Below are positions 35,870-43,072 of a stretch of DNA of 64,000 nt, one piece after another. Source of the DNA: Phycisphaerales bacterium (lineage in GTDB: Bacteria; Planctomycetota; Phycisphaerae; Phycisphaerales; UBA1924); contig JALUWX010000119.1 in assembly GCA_027019265.1 (NCBI GenBank), positions 1 through 64,000 of the forward strand, given 5' to 3'. Both the position numbers and the translations under genes were made by a program. A model generated the notes under the pieces. It did no database searches. It saw nothing but the letters and a program-made list of their open reading frames with translations, and had not been told where the DNA came from. Within the stretch, counting starts at the first letter, position 1. Every line of letters begins with the position of its first letter.

Positions 35870-36420
35870 GCACGAAGAAGGACGGGCACGGGGCGCTGGT
35901 GTGGGTCGAGTCGATCCTGATCGCGCTCCCGGTGCGCCTCGCGCTGGGTGGGCTCATCGGGCTCGCTGGGGTGAGCAAACTGCAGGGGGTTCAGTCCTTC
36001 GCGGAAGCGATCAAGGGCTTCCGGATCGTCGATGCGGAGGAGCACGGTCATCTGATCATCAGCGCGGCGTACACGATCCCGTATGTGGAGCTGATCGCGG
36101 CGTTGCTGGTGGTGCTCGGGCTCTGGACCCGGGCGGCGGCGGCGGCGCTGGGGCTGTTGCTGCTGGGCTTCATCGGGGCGCTGGTCCGGGTGATCCTGGA
36201 TGAATCGGTTTCGGCGGACTGTTCGTGCTTCGGGGATATCGAGCTGTTCTGCGAGGCCGGGGTCGGGTGGTGTCAGGTGGGTCGGAACGCGATCCTGCTC
36301 CTCGGGGTGGGGTATTTGCTCTGGCGCAAGGGTGGGCTGGTGTCGATCGATGCGTGGTGTTCGGGTCGGTCCGCGCAGGCCGGGGACCCGGAATGGTCGG
36401 TCGAGCGGTCGGAACCCTGA
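35866..36420 (+). CDS. MauE/DoxX-family membrane protein
   Basis: This 184-residue protein has four hydrophobic helices and the pattern 'RLALGGLIGLAGVSKLQGVQ' near the N-terminus, typical of DoxX/MauE-type proteins. A periplasmic-side loop carries a cysteine cluster, SADCSCFGDIELFCEAGVGWC, in which CSCFG matches the conserved CxCFG of MauE-like proteins. MauE is needed for disulfide formation in methylamine dehydrogenase; here no such enzyme is present, so a general thiol-oxidation role is inference. I use the TTG at 35866 because it gives a 4-bp overlap (TTGA) like other junctions in the window. Confidence 0.72.
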   Translation: MSTKKDGHGALVWVESILIALPVRLALGGLIGLAGVSKLQGVQSFAEAIKGFRIVDAEEHGHLIISAAYTIPYVELIAALLVVLGLWTRAAAAALGLLLLGFIGALVRVILDESVSADCSCFGDIELFCEAGVGWCQVGRNAILLLGVGYLLWRKGGLVSIDAWCSGRSAQAGDPEWSVERSEP

Positions 36421-36449
36421 GGGGTGGAGACTTGCGGGGGGTTCGGGGC

Positions 36450-36508
36450 TAAACTCCTTTCCCGATTCAGAATCCGTCGCTCGGGTGTGACACGTCGTTC
36501 GTGACACG
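36450..36508 (+). promoter_or_regulatory. rpsR promoter and leader with direct repeat
   Basis: A TAAACT -10-like box (36450-36455) predicts a leader of about 84 nt before rpsR. The leader holds two copies of GTGACACG (36487-36494 and 36501-36508) with a 14-nt period. They could form a protein-binding or structural element. Confidence 0.4.
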
Positions 36509-36546
36509 ATCCGGGCCGCAATGAAGACCACGACGGAGCATTTCAG

Positions 36547-36786
36547 ATGAGCAGATTCCAGCGTTTCGGTGCTACCCAGGGCAAGGTCACTGTTGAGAGC
36601 GGCAAGGGTATCGAGTACGTCGATTACAAGGACGTCGAATCCCTCCGTCGGATGATGACCCCGAACGGGAAGATCTACGGGCGCAAGCGCCTGGGCACGA
36701 ACGCGCGTCAGCAGCGGATGGTCGCGACGGCCGTCAAGCGTGCGCGTTTCATGGGTCTGCTCCCCTTCACGAGCGCGACCCTCTGA
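36547..36786 (+). CDS. rpsR: Ribosomal protein bS18
   Basis: This 79-residue protein is bS18 of the small ribosomal subunit, which contacts 16S rRNA and bS6. The core 'YVDYKDVESLRRMMTPNGKI' followed by GRKRLGTNARQQRMVATAVKR and 'ARFMGLLPFT' is diagnostic. GGAG lies eight bases before the ATG. It is not next to rpsF, ssb or rplI, its usual operon partners; instead it stands in front of a GAF-domain gene. Confidence 0.97.
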   Translation: MSRFQRFGATQGKVTVESGKGIEYVDYKDVESLRRMMTPNGKIYGRKRLGTNARQQRMVATAVKRARFMGLLPFTSATL

Positions 36787-36813
36787 GCGTTGCTCGTCTG
36801 AACCGACGGACTT

Positions 36814-37308
36814 ATGGCGACATTCGATCGTGAATACGAGCCCATCGTGCTGGCGTTGAACCACGTGGCTGGTGACCGTGCGCGCCGGATGCGTGAGGTC
36901 GTCGATGTGCTGTGGCGCTTCATGAAGGACCACGGGGTGTCGTGGGTCGGGTTCTACCTGATCAACGAGGACGAGAGCGCGATGAACCTCGGTCCGTCGC
37001 GCGATACCCCTGCGTGCAATCCGATCGAGCTCCACGGGGCTTGTGGGAAGTCGTGGCGCACGAACAAGCCGCTGATCATCCGGGATATCAAGAACCTGGG
37101 TCCGGAGTACATCGCGTGTGATCCGCGGGATATGTCGGAGCTGGTGATCCCGTTGTTCGATCAGGACGGTGGGTGCTGGGGGGTGCTCGACGTGGATTCG
37201 CGCGAGCGTGGCGCGTTCGGGGAGGTGGACATGGTGGAGCTGCGCCGGATCATGGAGTCCACGGGGCTGTCTTGGCCGAAGCCCCACCTTGAGGCGCTGC
37301 AGTACTGA
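36814..37308 (+). CDS. GAF-domain protein, free methionine-R-sulfoxide reductase type
   Basis: This 164-residue single GAF domain matches the free Met-(R)-sulfoxide reductase (fRMsr/YebR) pattern: VGFYLINEDE, 'SRDTPACNPIELHGACGKSW', PEYIACDPRDMSELVIPLF and 'GVLDVDSRE'. Three cysteines (68, 77, 102) fall in the order of the catalytic cysteines of the family. The first spacing is one residue shorter than in E. coli, so activity should be confirmed. It would repair free oxidised methionine in the cytoplasm. It starts 27 bp after rpsR and ends 4 bp before the convergent pseudouridine synthase gene. Confidence 0.82.
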   Translation: MATFDREYEPIVLALNHVAGDRARRMREVVDVLWRFMKDHGVSWVGFYLINEDESAMNLGPSRDTPACNPIELHGACGKSWRTNKPLIIRDIKNLGPEYIACDPRDMSELVIPLFDQDGGCWGVLDVDSRERGAFGEVDMVELRRIMESTGLSWPKPHLEALQY

Positions 37309-37312
37309 GTGA

Positions 37313-38173
37313 TCAGAACGGGTCGGGGGCTTTGAACGTCATCCGGCGGCCGCTGACGGGGTGGTGGATCGTGAGCATGGAAGCGTGGAGCATGAGGCGC
37401 GGGGCGTTGGGGGTGCCGTAGAGCTCATCGCCGACGACGGGGGCGCCGAGCCCCTCGGTTTCGTCGCCCTCGGGGAAGCCCACGGTGGTGATGTTGGGGT
37501 GCGCCGTGTGGACCCGGAGTTGGTGGGTGCGCCCCGTGACGGGTTCGAGCTCGACCCGGGTGACGGGTCTGCCGTCGTAGGTTTCTCGCGCGAGGACCCG
37601 GAATCGGGTTACGGAGGGTTTCCCGTAGATGTAGTCCACGAGCATGAGGGGACGGACGTCCATGTCCTTGCGCATGGGGGTGTTGACTTCGCCGGAGTCG
37701 GATTCGAGGTGCCCTTCGAGGAGCGCGAGGTAGCGTTTGGCGGTGTTCCGGTCCTCGAACTGCTTGGAGAGGTTCCGGTGGGTGTGCGCGTCGAGCGCGA
37801 GGATGATGATCCCGGAGGTGGAGAGGTCCAAACGGTGGCAGGTCATCGGTCCCGTGGCGTTCGGATAGAGCTCGGAGACCCGGGAACGGACACAGTCCTG
37901 CTTTTCGGGCGCGATCCCGGGGACGGTGAGGAGCCCGGCTGGTTTGTCGACGACGACGAAATGCTCGTCCTCGTGGAGGATCGAGAGGGGATCGGTCGGG
38001 GGGGTGTAGTCGAATGTCTCGACGGGCTCGGTCCGGACTCTCCGGAGGAGGTGGTCCGGGATCTCGGGGTTGATGATCTTGGGTTTTTTGGGTTTGGAGC
38101 CCTTGCGCTTGCGCCGACGTTTGGGGCGTTTACCTTCTGAGGGATCGGGGCGCGCTGACCTAGGATCGTCCAT
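37313..38173 (-). CDS. RluA-family pseudouridine synthase
   Basis: This 286-residue protein has a Lys/Arg-rich N-terminal tail (RRRKRKG...), then the RluA fold with 'EHFVVVDKPAGLLTVPG', the catalytic Asp in CHRLDLSTSGIIILAL and 'EPVTGRTHQLRVHTAHPNI'. It isomerises uridine in rRNA or tRNA; the target site is unknown. I choose the ATG at 38173 because a TACACT box lies seven bases upstream. This start codon overlaps the divergent start codon at 38172 within CATG. Confidence 0.9.
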   Translation of the reverse strand: MDDPRSARPDPSEGKRPKRRRKRKGSKPKKPKIINPEIPDHLLRRVRTEPVETFDYTPPTDPLSILHEDEHFVVVDKPAGLLTVPGIAPEKQDCVRSRVSELYPNATGPMTCHRLDLSTSGIIILALDAHTHRNLSKQFEDRNTAKRYLALLEGHLESDSGEVNTPMRKDMDVRPLMLVDYIYGKPSVTRFRVLARETYDGRPVTRVELEPVTGRTHQLRVHTAHPNITTVGFPEGDETEGLGAPVVGDELYGTPNAPRLMLHASMLTIHHPVSGRRMTFKAPDPF

Positions 38174-38186
38174 GAAGATGAGTGTA
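38161..38186. promoter_or_regulatory. Interlocked divergent leaderless promoters
   Basis: Plus strand: TAGGAT (38161-38166), five bases before the ATG at 38172. Minus strand: TACACT (38186-38181), seven bases before the ATG at 38173. Each -10 box lies in the coding region of the other gene and the two start codons share CATG at 38171-38174. Confidence 0.6.
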
Positions 38187-39482
38187 TTCAGCGGCATGGT
38201 GACGCCGGCGCTGCTCGCGGCGACGGCGATGGGACAGACCACGAACCCGAACCCGGGCTGGGACTCGGAGTGGGACCAGCGTGAGGCGCGCTTCCTGACG
38301 AACCATCGTCAGATCACGAGCGAGCAGGAGTTCGTGAAGGCCGGGGAGTCGTACTTCTCGCCGGACGGGAACATGATCATCTTCCAGGGGATCGAGATCC
38401 CGGAGGACGGGGAAGCGCCAAGCGCGTACTACGCGATGTATGTCGCGCCCGTGGAACGGGACGGGTCGGGCGCGATCACGGGGCTCGGGGAGCCCGTCAT
38501 GGTGTCGGAGCCCGGGAGCTCGAACACGTGTGGCTGGTTCCATCCCACAGACTTCACTCCGGAGCAGTCGTACGAGATCCTGTTCGGGACGACGACGACT
38601 CCGCCGAACGACGAGGGGGTTGCTGGGTATCAGCGCGGGACGTCGAAGTACTCGTGGCAGTTCCCGAACGAGATGGAGATCGTCACGAAGACGGTGAGCA
38701 AGCAGACTCTCCGGATGACGCCGATGGATGACGAGAACCAGGGCGAAGTGAGCAAGGGCACCATGATCATGAATGGTGGTCCGATCTGGGAGCGCGACGG
38801 GTACGACGCGGAGGCTTCGTGGTCCCCCGATGGTCGGCACATCCTCTACACGCGCCTCAAGCCCGACAGCGACGACGGGGATCTGTGGATCTACGACACG
38901 CAGACGGGGAAGCACGTCGAGCTGATCGCGGAACCGGGCTATGACGGTGGGCCGTTCTTCTCGCCGGATGGGAAGTCGATCACGTACCGATCGGATCGTC
39001 GTCAGGACAAGCTGCTCCAGGTCTTCGTCGCACGGCTCGGGTTCGACGATTCGGGCGCGGTGACGGGGGTCGAGAAGGAGATCCAGATCACGGACAACGA
39101 GCACGTGAACTGGTGCCCGTTCTACACGCCGGACGGGAAGTACCTGTTCTACGCAACGAGCGAGGTGTCGCACGGGAACTACGAGGTGTTCTGTGTGAGC
39201 GCGGAGGGGGACGAAGGCGCGGATGCTCGTCCGAGACTCCGGATCACGGATGCGCGGGGGTTCGACGGGCTCCCGGTGTTCTCGCCCGATGGGTCCACGA
39301 TGCTGTGGACGGCGCAGCGCGGGGCGCAGCGCGAGGATGAGGGTCGTCCGAGCTCGCAGTTGTGGGTTGCGGATATCGATCTGAAGGGCGTGGACAAGGC
39401 ATATCGGGCGCTCGAGGAGTCGATGCGTTCGGAGGACACGATGGAATCGTTCGATGAGTTCGTGCCCGAAGGTGTGGATTGA
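38172..39482 (+). CDS. Exported beta-propeller (PD40/TolB-like) protein
   Basis: This 436-residue protein begins with a signal-like segment (MKMSVFSGMVTPALLAATAMG, residues 1-21). It contains at least four PD40 blades recognised by 'SxDGxxIxFxS'-type cores: AGESYFSPDGNMIIFQG, EASWSPDGRHILYTR, GPFFSPDGKSITYRSDRRQ and 'CPFYTPDGKYLFYATS'. It is probably a periplasmic or surface protein that binds protein or polysaccharide; the role is unknown. It is divergent from the pseudouridine synthase and lies 24 bp ahead of an esterase-like gene on the same strand. Confidence 0.82.
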   Translation: MKMSVFSGMVTPALLAATAMGQTTNPNPGWDSEWDQREARFLTNHRQITSEQEFVKAGESYFSPDGNMIIFQGIEIPEDGEAPSAYYAMYVAPVERDGSGAITGLGEPVMVSEPGSSNTCGWFHPTDFTPEQSYEILFGTTTTPPNDEGVAGYQRGTSKYSWQFPNEMEIVTKTVSKQTLRMTPMDDENQGEVSKGTMIMNGGPIWERDGYDAEASWSPDGRHILYTRLKPDSDDGDLWIYDTQTGKHVELIAEPGYDGGPFFSPDGKSITYRSDRRQDKLLQVFVARLGFDDSGAVTGVEKEIQITDNEHVNWCPFYTPDGKYLFYATSEVSHGNYEVFCVSAEGDEGADARPRLRITDARGFDGLPVFSPDGSTMLWTAQRGAQREDEGRPSSQLWVADIDLKGVDKAYRALEESMRSEDTMESFDEFVPEGVD

Positions 39483-39506
39483 TCGAGAGGGAGGGTTGAA
39501 CGCGCG

Positions 39507-40637
39507 ATGAGCTCGGCGCCGATCCATGACGATGCTGTCCGTGTGATGGCGCACGTCGGGGATCGCACGCCGTCTCCCGAGCACTCGGTGTTCTGGAAGA
39601 TGTGGTTCCAGTCGCTCATCGAGACCCAGCCCGAGCTGTGTGCGCGGACGACTTCGGACGAGTCGGACCCGAGCGCGACCCACGAGTTCGTGTCGCACGG
39701 GGATGTGCGGATCGGGTGTTCGCTCGTGGTCCCGGAGTCGGCGCCGATCAAAGCGGCGATGGTGACGCTGCACGGCGCGGGGACCCCGGATGCGTTGGAG
39801 TCGGATGCGCGTCGGTGGCGCGGGGTTGCGGACAAGGGGGTTGCGGTGCTGGTGGTCCGGGTGCGCGGGTTCCCGGGGTCGAGGACGGACATCGAGGGTC
39901 GATCGATCGGGTTCTCCAGCGATGACCACGGCTGGTTCACGCGCGGTCTGGAGCAGGATGAGCCGAACAAGTGGGTGGTCCCCCACATGGTGAGCGATGT
40001 GTGCAACGCCGCTCGGGTGATGCGGAACGCGCTCCTGGGTCGGGATGAGTCGGGTCGGTGTCTCACACTCGGCACGGATCTCAAGAACGCGCCCGTGTAT
40101 CTGCACGGGGTGTCATTGGGGGGTGGGCTGTCTGTAATCGCGGCGGCGCAGCTGAGCGGTCGTGTGGTGGGAGAGCCCGTGATCGAGCGGATCGCGCTGC
40201 GCTGGCCTTCGATGGGGGCGATGGGGTGGCGGCTCGCGAACTCGCGCGCGGGGCTCGCTGGGGTGATCCACGAGGCGCTCGAGGCGCACCCGGATCGTCG
40301 GGAGCTGCTGATGGATCGCTTGCGATTGTGCGATCCGGTGGTGCATGGTCGTCGGGTGCGGGTGCCCACGCTGGCGCTGCTTGCGGCGCTTGACGATGTG
40401 GTCCCGGGGGAAGCGGCGGCCGCGGTGTACAACGCGATCGAAGCGGATCCGGGTCGGAAGTGGCGCATGTGTATCGAGCGGGGTCATGTGGACGGGGACG
40501 TGGCGCTGACGAGACGGATCGCGACGTTCCACCGGGCGCTCGAGGACTTCTTCGACCCGGATCAGCGCCCGATCGACGCGATGCACTCCTGGGATTCCGA
40601 GCTCGGGGTCCGCGCGATGGTGCGGAACGAGCGTTGA
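39507..40637 (+). CDS. Alpha/beta hydrolase, acetyl-esterase type
   Basis: This 376-residue hydrolase has the nucleophile elbow GVSLGGG (Ser at about 206), an oxyanion-side 'VVRVRGFPGSR' motif reminiscent of the RGQxxS of family CE7 acetyl-xylan esterases, an acid in 'LAALDDVVPG' and a catalytic His in 'IERGHVDGD'. There is no signal peptide, so it is cytoplasmic. An ester of a sugar or an antibiotic-like acyl group is a likely substrate class, but this is inference. A weak AGGGAGGG lies 11 bases before the ATG. It follows the beta-propeller gene. Confidence 0.78.
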   Translation: MSSAPIHDDAVRVMAHVGDRTPSPEHSVFWKMWFQSLIETQPELCARTTSDESDPSATHEFVSHGDVRIGCSLVVPESAPIKAAMVTLHGAGTPDALESDARRWRGVADKGVAVLVVRVRGFPGSRTDIEGRSIGFSSDDHGWFTRGLEQDEPNKWVVPHMVSDVCNAARVMRNALLGRDESGRCLTLGTDLKNAPVYLHGVSLGGGLSVIAAAQLSGRVVGEPVIERIALRWPSMGAMGWRLANSRAGLAGVIHEALEAHPDRRELLMDRLRLCDPVVHGRRVRVPTLALLAALDDVVPGEAAAAVYNAIEADPGRKWRMCIERGHVDGDVALTRRIATFHRALEDFFDPDQRPIDAMHSWDSELGVRAMVRNER

Positions 40638-40649
40638 GCGATCCGGGTC

Positions 40650-40655
40650 TACCCT
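40650..40655 (+). promoter_or_regulatory. -10 box TACCCT, leaderless start
   Basis: TACCCT ends six bases before the ATG at 40662. Confidence 0.4.
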
Positions 40656-40661
40656 TTGGAC

Positions 40662-41633
40662 ATGAGCGAACACAAGGCGGCGACGATGAGCGTGATCAAG
40701 GCACTGATGGACGGAGTGATCGACTACGCGGGCTTGTTTCCCCCGAGCGCGGTGTCGATGGATCAAGCCGTCACGAACTACGCGAAGTATCTGCGCTCCG
40801 AGCACGCTTCGTTCCTCGGGCGCTTCGTGTGCCCTGTTGCGCGGCTCGACGAGTTGACGAAGGAGGGCGCGATGCTCATGCCCGGGACCCACGCGACGAG
40901 CGGGTACCGGGAGAACGCGGACACGATCGATGCGTGGCGCATCAGCGGGGTGCTGCGCGAGGACCTCCCGGGTGCGCTCGAGAAGATCTACCAGTTCAAC
41001 GAGCACCACGACGACGAGGCGAACGGGCTCGCGATGGTCGATGTGATCGAGATGCCCGTCCGGACCCCGGACGAAATCGACGAGGCGCTCGAGGTGCTCC
41101 CCGAGATGATCGGGGCGGCGTTTGAGATCCCTCAGGACATCGTGGTGGACGGGGACCCGCGCGGACTGATCGCCGCGCTCGCGGGGTCGGGGGTTTTGGC
41201 GAAGGTGCGGTGCGGCGGGGTTGAGCCGCAGATGATCCCGGACAGCGCGAGCATCGCGCGGTTCATGATCGGGTGCAAGCGCGCGGATGTGGGGTTCAAG
41301 TGCACGGCGGGGCTTCACCACCCGATCCGGAAGGAATACGCGCTGACCTACGAGGACGACGCGCCGCGCGGGGTGATGCACGGGTTCGTGAACATGTTCT
41401 TCGCGGGCGCGGCGACGCGCAAGCTCAAGAACATCGACGAGGCGACGATTATCGCGATCCTCGACGAGACGGACCCGGAGAAGTTCGTGTTCAAGGACGA
41501 CTCGATCCGATGGGACACGATCACGATCGGCACGGATGATCTTGTTGTCGCGCGGGAGTCGTTCATCACGAGCTTCGGGTCGTGCTCGTTCACGGAACCG
41601 ACGGACGATCTGCGATCGATGGGGCTTTTGTGA
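40662..41633 (+). CDS. Conserved unknown protein linked to fahA region
   Basis: This 323-residue soluble protein has no signal peptide. I do not recognise a named family. Striking features are 'MDGVIDYAGLFPPSAVSMDQ' near the N-terminus and 'GFKCTAGLHHPIRKEYALTY' at about residue 205. The latter is rich in His and Lys, with a possible (beta/alpha)-barrel metal site in CTAGLHHP. It overlaps the MFS transporter by GTGA, and fumarylacetoacetase follows. A role in the same aromatic or small-organic-acid pathway is therefore reasonable but unproven. The start codon follows TACCCT by six bases. Confidence 0.8.
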   Translation: MSEHKAATMSVIKALMDGVIDYAGLFPPSAVSMDQAVTNYAKYLRSEHASFLGRFVCPVARLDELTKEGAMLMPGTHATSGYRENADTIDAWRISGVLREDLPGALEKIYQFNEHHDDEANGLAMVDVIEMPVRTPDEIDEALEVLPEMIGAAFEIPQDIVVDGDPRGLIAALAGSGVLAKVRCGGVEPQMIPDSASIARFMIGCKRADVGFKCTAGLHHPIRKEYALTYEDDAPRGVMHGFVNMFFAGAATRKLKNIDEATIIAILDETDPEKFVFKDDSIRWDTITIGTDDLVVARESFITSFGSCSFTEPTDDLRSMGLL

Positions 41634-43006
41634 GCACAGCGGACAATCCGAGTTCGTCGAGCCCGAAGCCCGCGTTGTTCTACGGGTGGGTGATGCTCGG
41701 GATCGCGATCGTGATGGCGATCGCGACGATGCCCACGCAGTCGGTGGTGGTGTCGTTGTTCAACGATCCGATCAGCGGGGCGTTGTCTCTGGACCTTGAG
41801 CAGCTGAGCCGGGCGTACACGATCGGGACGATCTGCGCCGCGATCCCGCTCCCGTGGGTGGGACGGATGGCCGACAAGCACGGGCTCCGGGTGGTCGTGG
41901 GGATCGTGTGTATCGGGTGCGCGGGCGCATTGGTGCTGCTGTCGTTCGCGCATTCGTTGGTTGTGCTGACGATCGCGTTCTTCTTCATGCGGTTCCTGGG
42001 TCAGGGGTCGCTCGGGATGCTTGCTGGGCACACGATCGCGATGTGGTTCGAGCGGAAGCTCGGGCGCGCGCACGCGCTGCTGGCCGTCTGCGGGTTTGCG
42101 GGTGGTTCGGCGCTGATGCCCGCGCCGACGGCGTGGCTCATCGGGGAGCTGGGGTGGCGGAGCGCGGCGTTGGTGCTGTCGGGGTTCGTGGTCCTGCTCG
42201 TGCTCCCCTTGGTGCTGTTCCTTTTCCGGAACAAGCCCGAGGACATCGGTCTGCACCTGGACGGGGATGATCACGAGCACATGAAGCATGACGTGATCCA
42301 CGGGGGGAGCCCGCCGAAGAACGATCCGGGCTTTACACGCCGTCAGGCGATGTGCACCCGCGCGTACTGGATCATCGTCCCGATCATGTGCGCGAACGGG
42401 ATGATCGGGACGGCGTTGCTGTTCCATATGACCCCGATGCTCCGAAGCGCGGGGATCGACGGGGACAACGCGGCGTTGCTCAAGCAGTCCGCGCTCGCGA
42501 TCCAGCCCTGGCCGATCGCGTTCGGGGTATCGATGCTCTCGATGGGGTGGTTGGTGGATCGGGTGAAGCCGAGACATCTCATGCCTCTGGGTCCGGTGCT
42601 GATGGGGATCGCGTGTGTGGTGTGCCTGGGCGCGGTGTCGGGGTGGTTCGGTCCGGATCGGATCGTCGCGGCGATGGGATTGGGGATGGGGATCTTCGGG
42701 GTCGCGATGGGGGTCGGGGTGGCCGTGGGGAATCCGGCGATCGCGCGGTATTTCGGTCGGACCCACCACGGCTCGATCCGTGGGACGATCTCGCTCGCGA
42801 GTGTCGCGGCGACGGGCGCTGGGCCTTGGATCGCGGGGAAGGCGTATGTGGTGAGCGGGGAGGATTTCGGTCCGGTGCTGCTGGTGTTCGCGCTGTGCGG
42901 GATCCCGCTGGCGATCGGGAGTCTGTTTCTCCGGCCTCCGAGTCCTCCGAAGGATCGGGATGTGTCGGATCCGGACCCGGATGATGTGGATCCGGTCCAG
43001 GTGTGA
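41630..43006 (+). CDS. MFS transporter, monocarboxylate-like
   Basis: This 458-residue protein has about 12 hydrophobic helices with a central cytoplasmic loop (near residue 210-240). It opens with 'FYGWVMLGIAIVMAIATMPT', the pattern seen in OFA/monocarboxylate-type MFS members, and has GRMADKHGLR, the MFS motif A, at about residues 80-89. The substrate is unknown; an organic acid is plausible given fahA downstream. The GTG at 41630 overlaps the unknown gene before it (GTGA). The C-terminus is Asp/Pro-rich. Confidence 0.88.
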   Translation: MSTADNPSSSSPKPALFYGWVMLGIAIVMAIATMPTQSVVVSLFNDPISGALSLDLEQLSRAYTIGTICAAIPLPWVGRMADKHGLRVVVGIVCIGCAGALVLLSFAHSLVVLTIAFFFMRFLGQGSLGMLAGHTIAMWFERKLGRAHALLAVCGFAGGSALMPAPTAWLIGELGWRSAALVLSGFVVLLVLPLVLFLFRNKPEDIGLHLDGDDHEHMKHDVIHGGSPPKNDPGFTRRQAMCTRAYWIIVPIMCANGMIGTALLFHMTPMLRSAGIDGDNAALLKQSALAIQPWPIAFGVSMLSMGWLVDRVKPRHLMPLGPVLMGIACVVCLGAVSGWFGPDRIVAAMGLGMGIFGVAMGVGVAVGNPAIARYFGRTHHGSIRGTISLASVAATGAGPWIAGKAYVVSGEDFGPVLLVFALCGIPLAIGSLFLRPPSPPKDRDVSDPDPDDVDPVQV

Positions 43007-43031
43007 GGGGGATCGGGGTGGATGGAGGCGA

Positions 43032-43046
43032 CTCCCCCACTACCAT
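43032..43046 (+). promoter_or_regulatory. Promoter 15-mer shared with dihydrouridine synthase gene
   Basis: CTCCCCCACTACCAT is identical to 29846-29860. TACCAT would start transcription around 43053, giving a leader of about 20 nt that holds GGAG before the ATG at 43073. Confidence 0.5.
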
Positions 43047-43072
43047 GCGATTCACGATTGATGGAGATAGAT

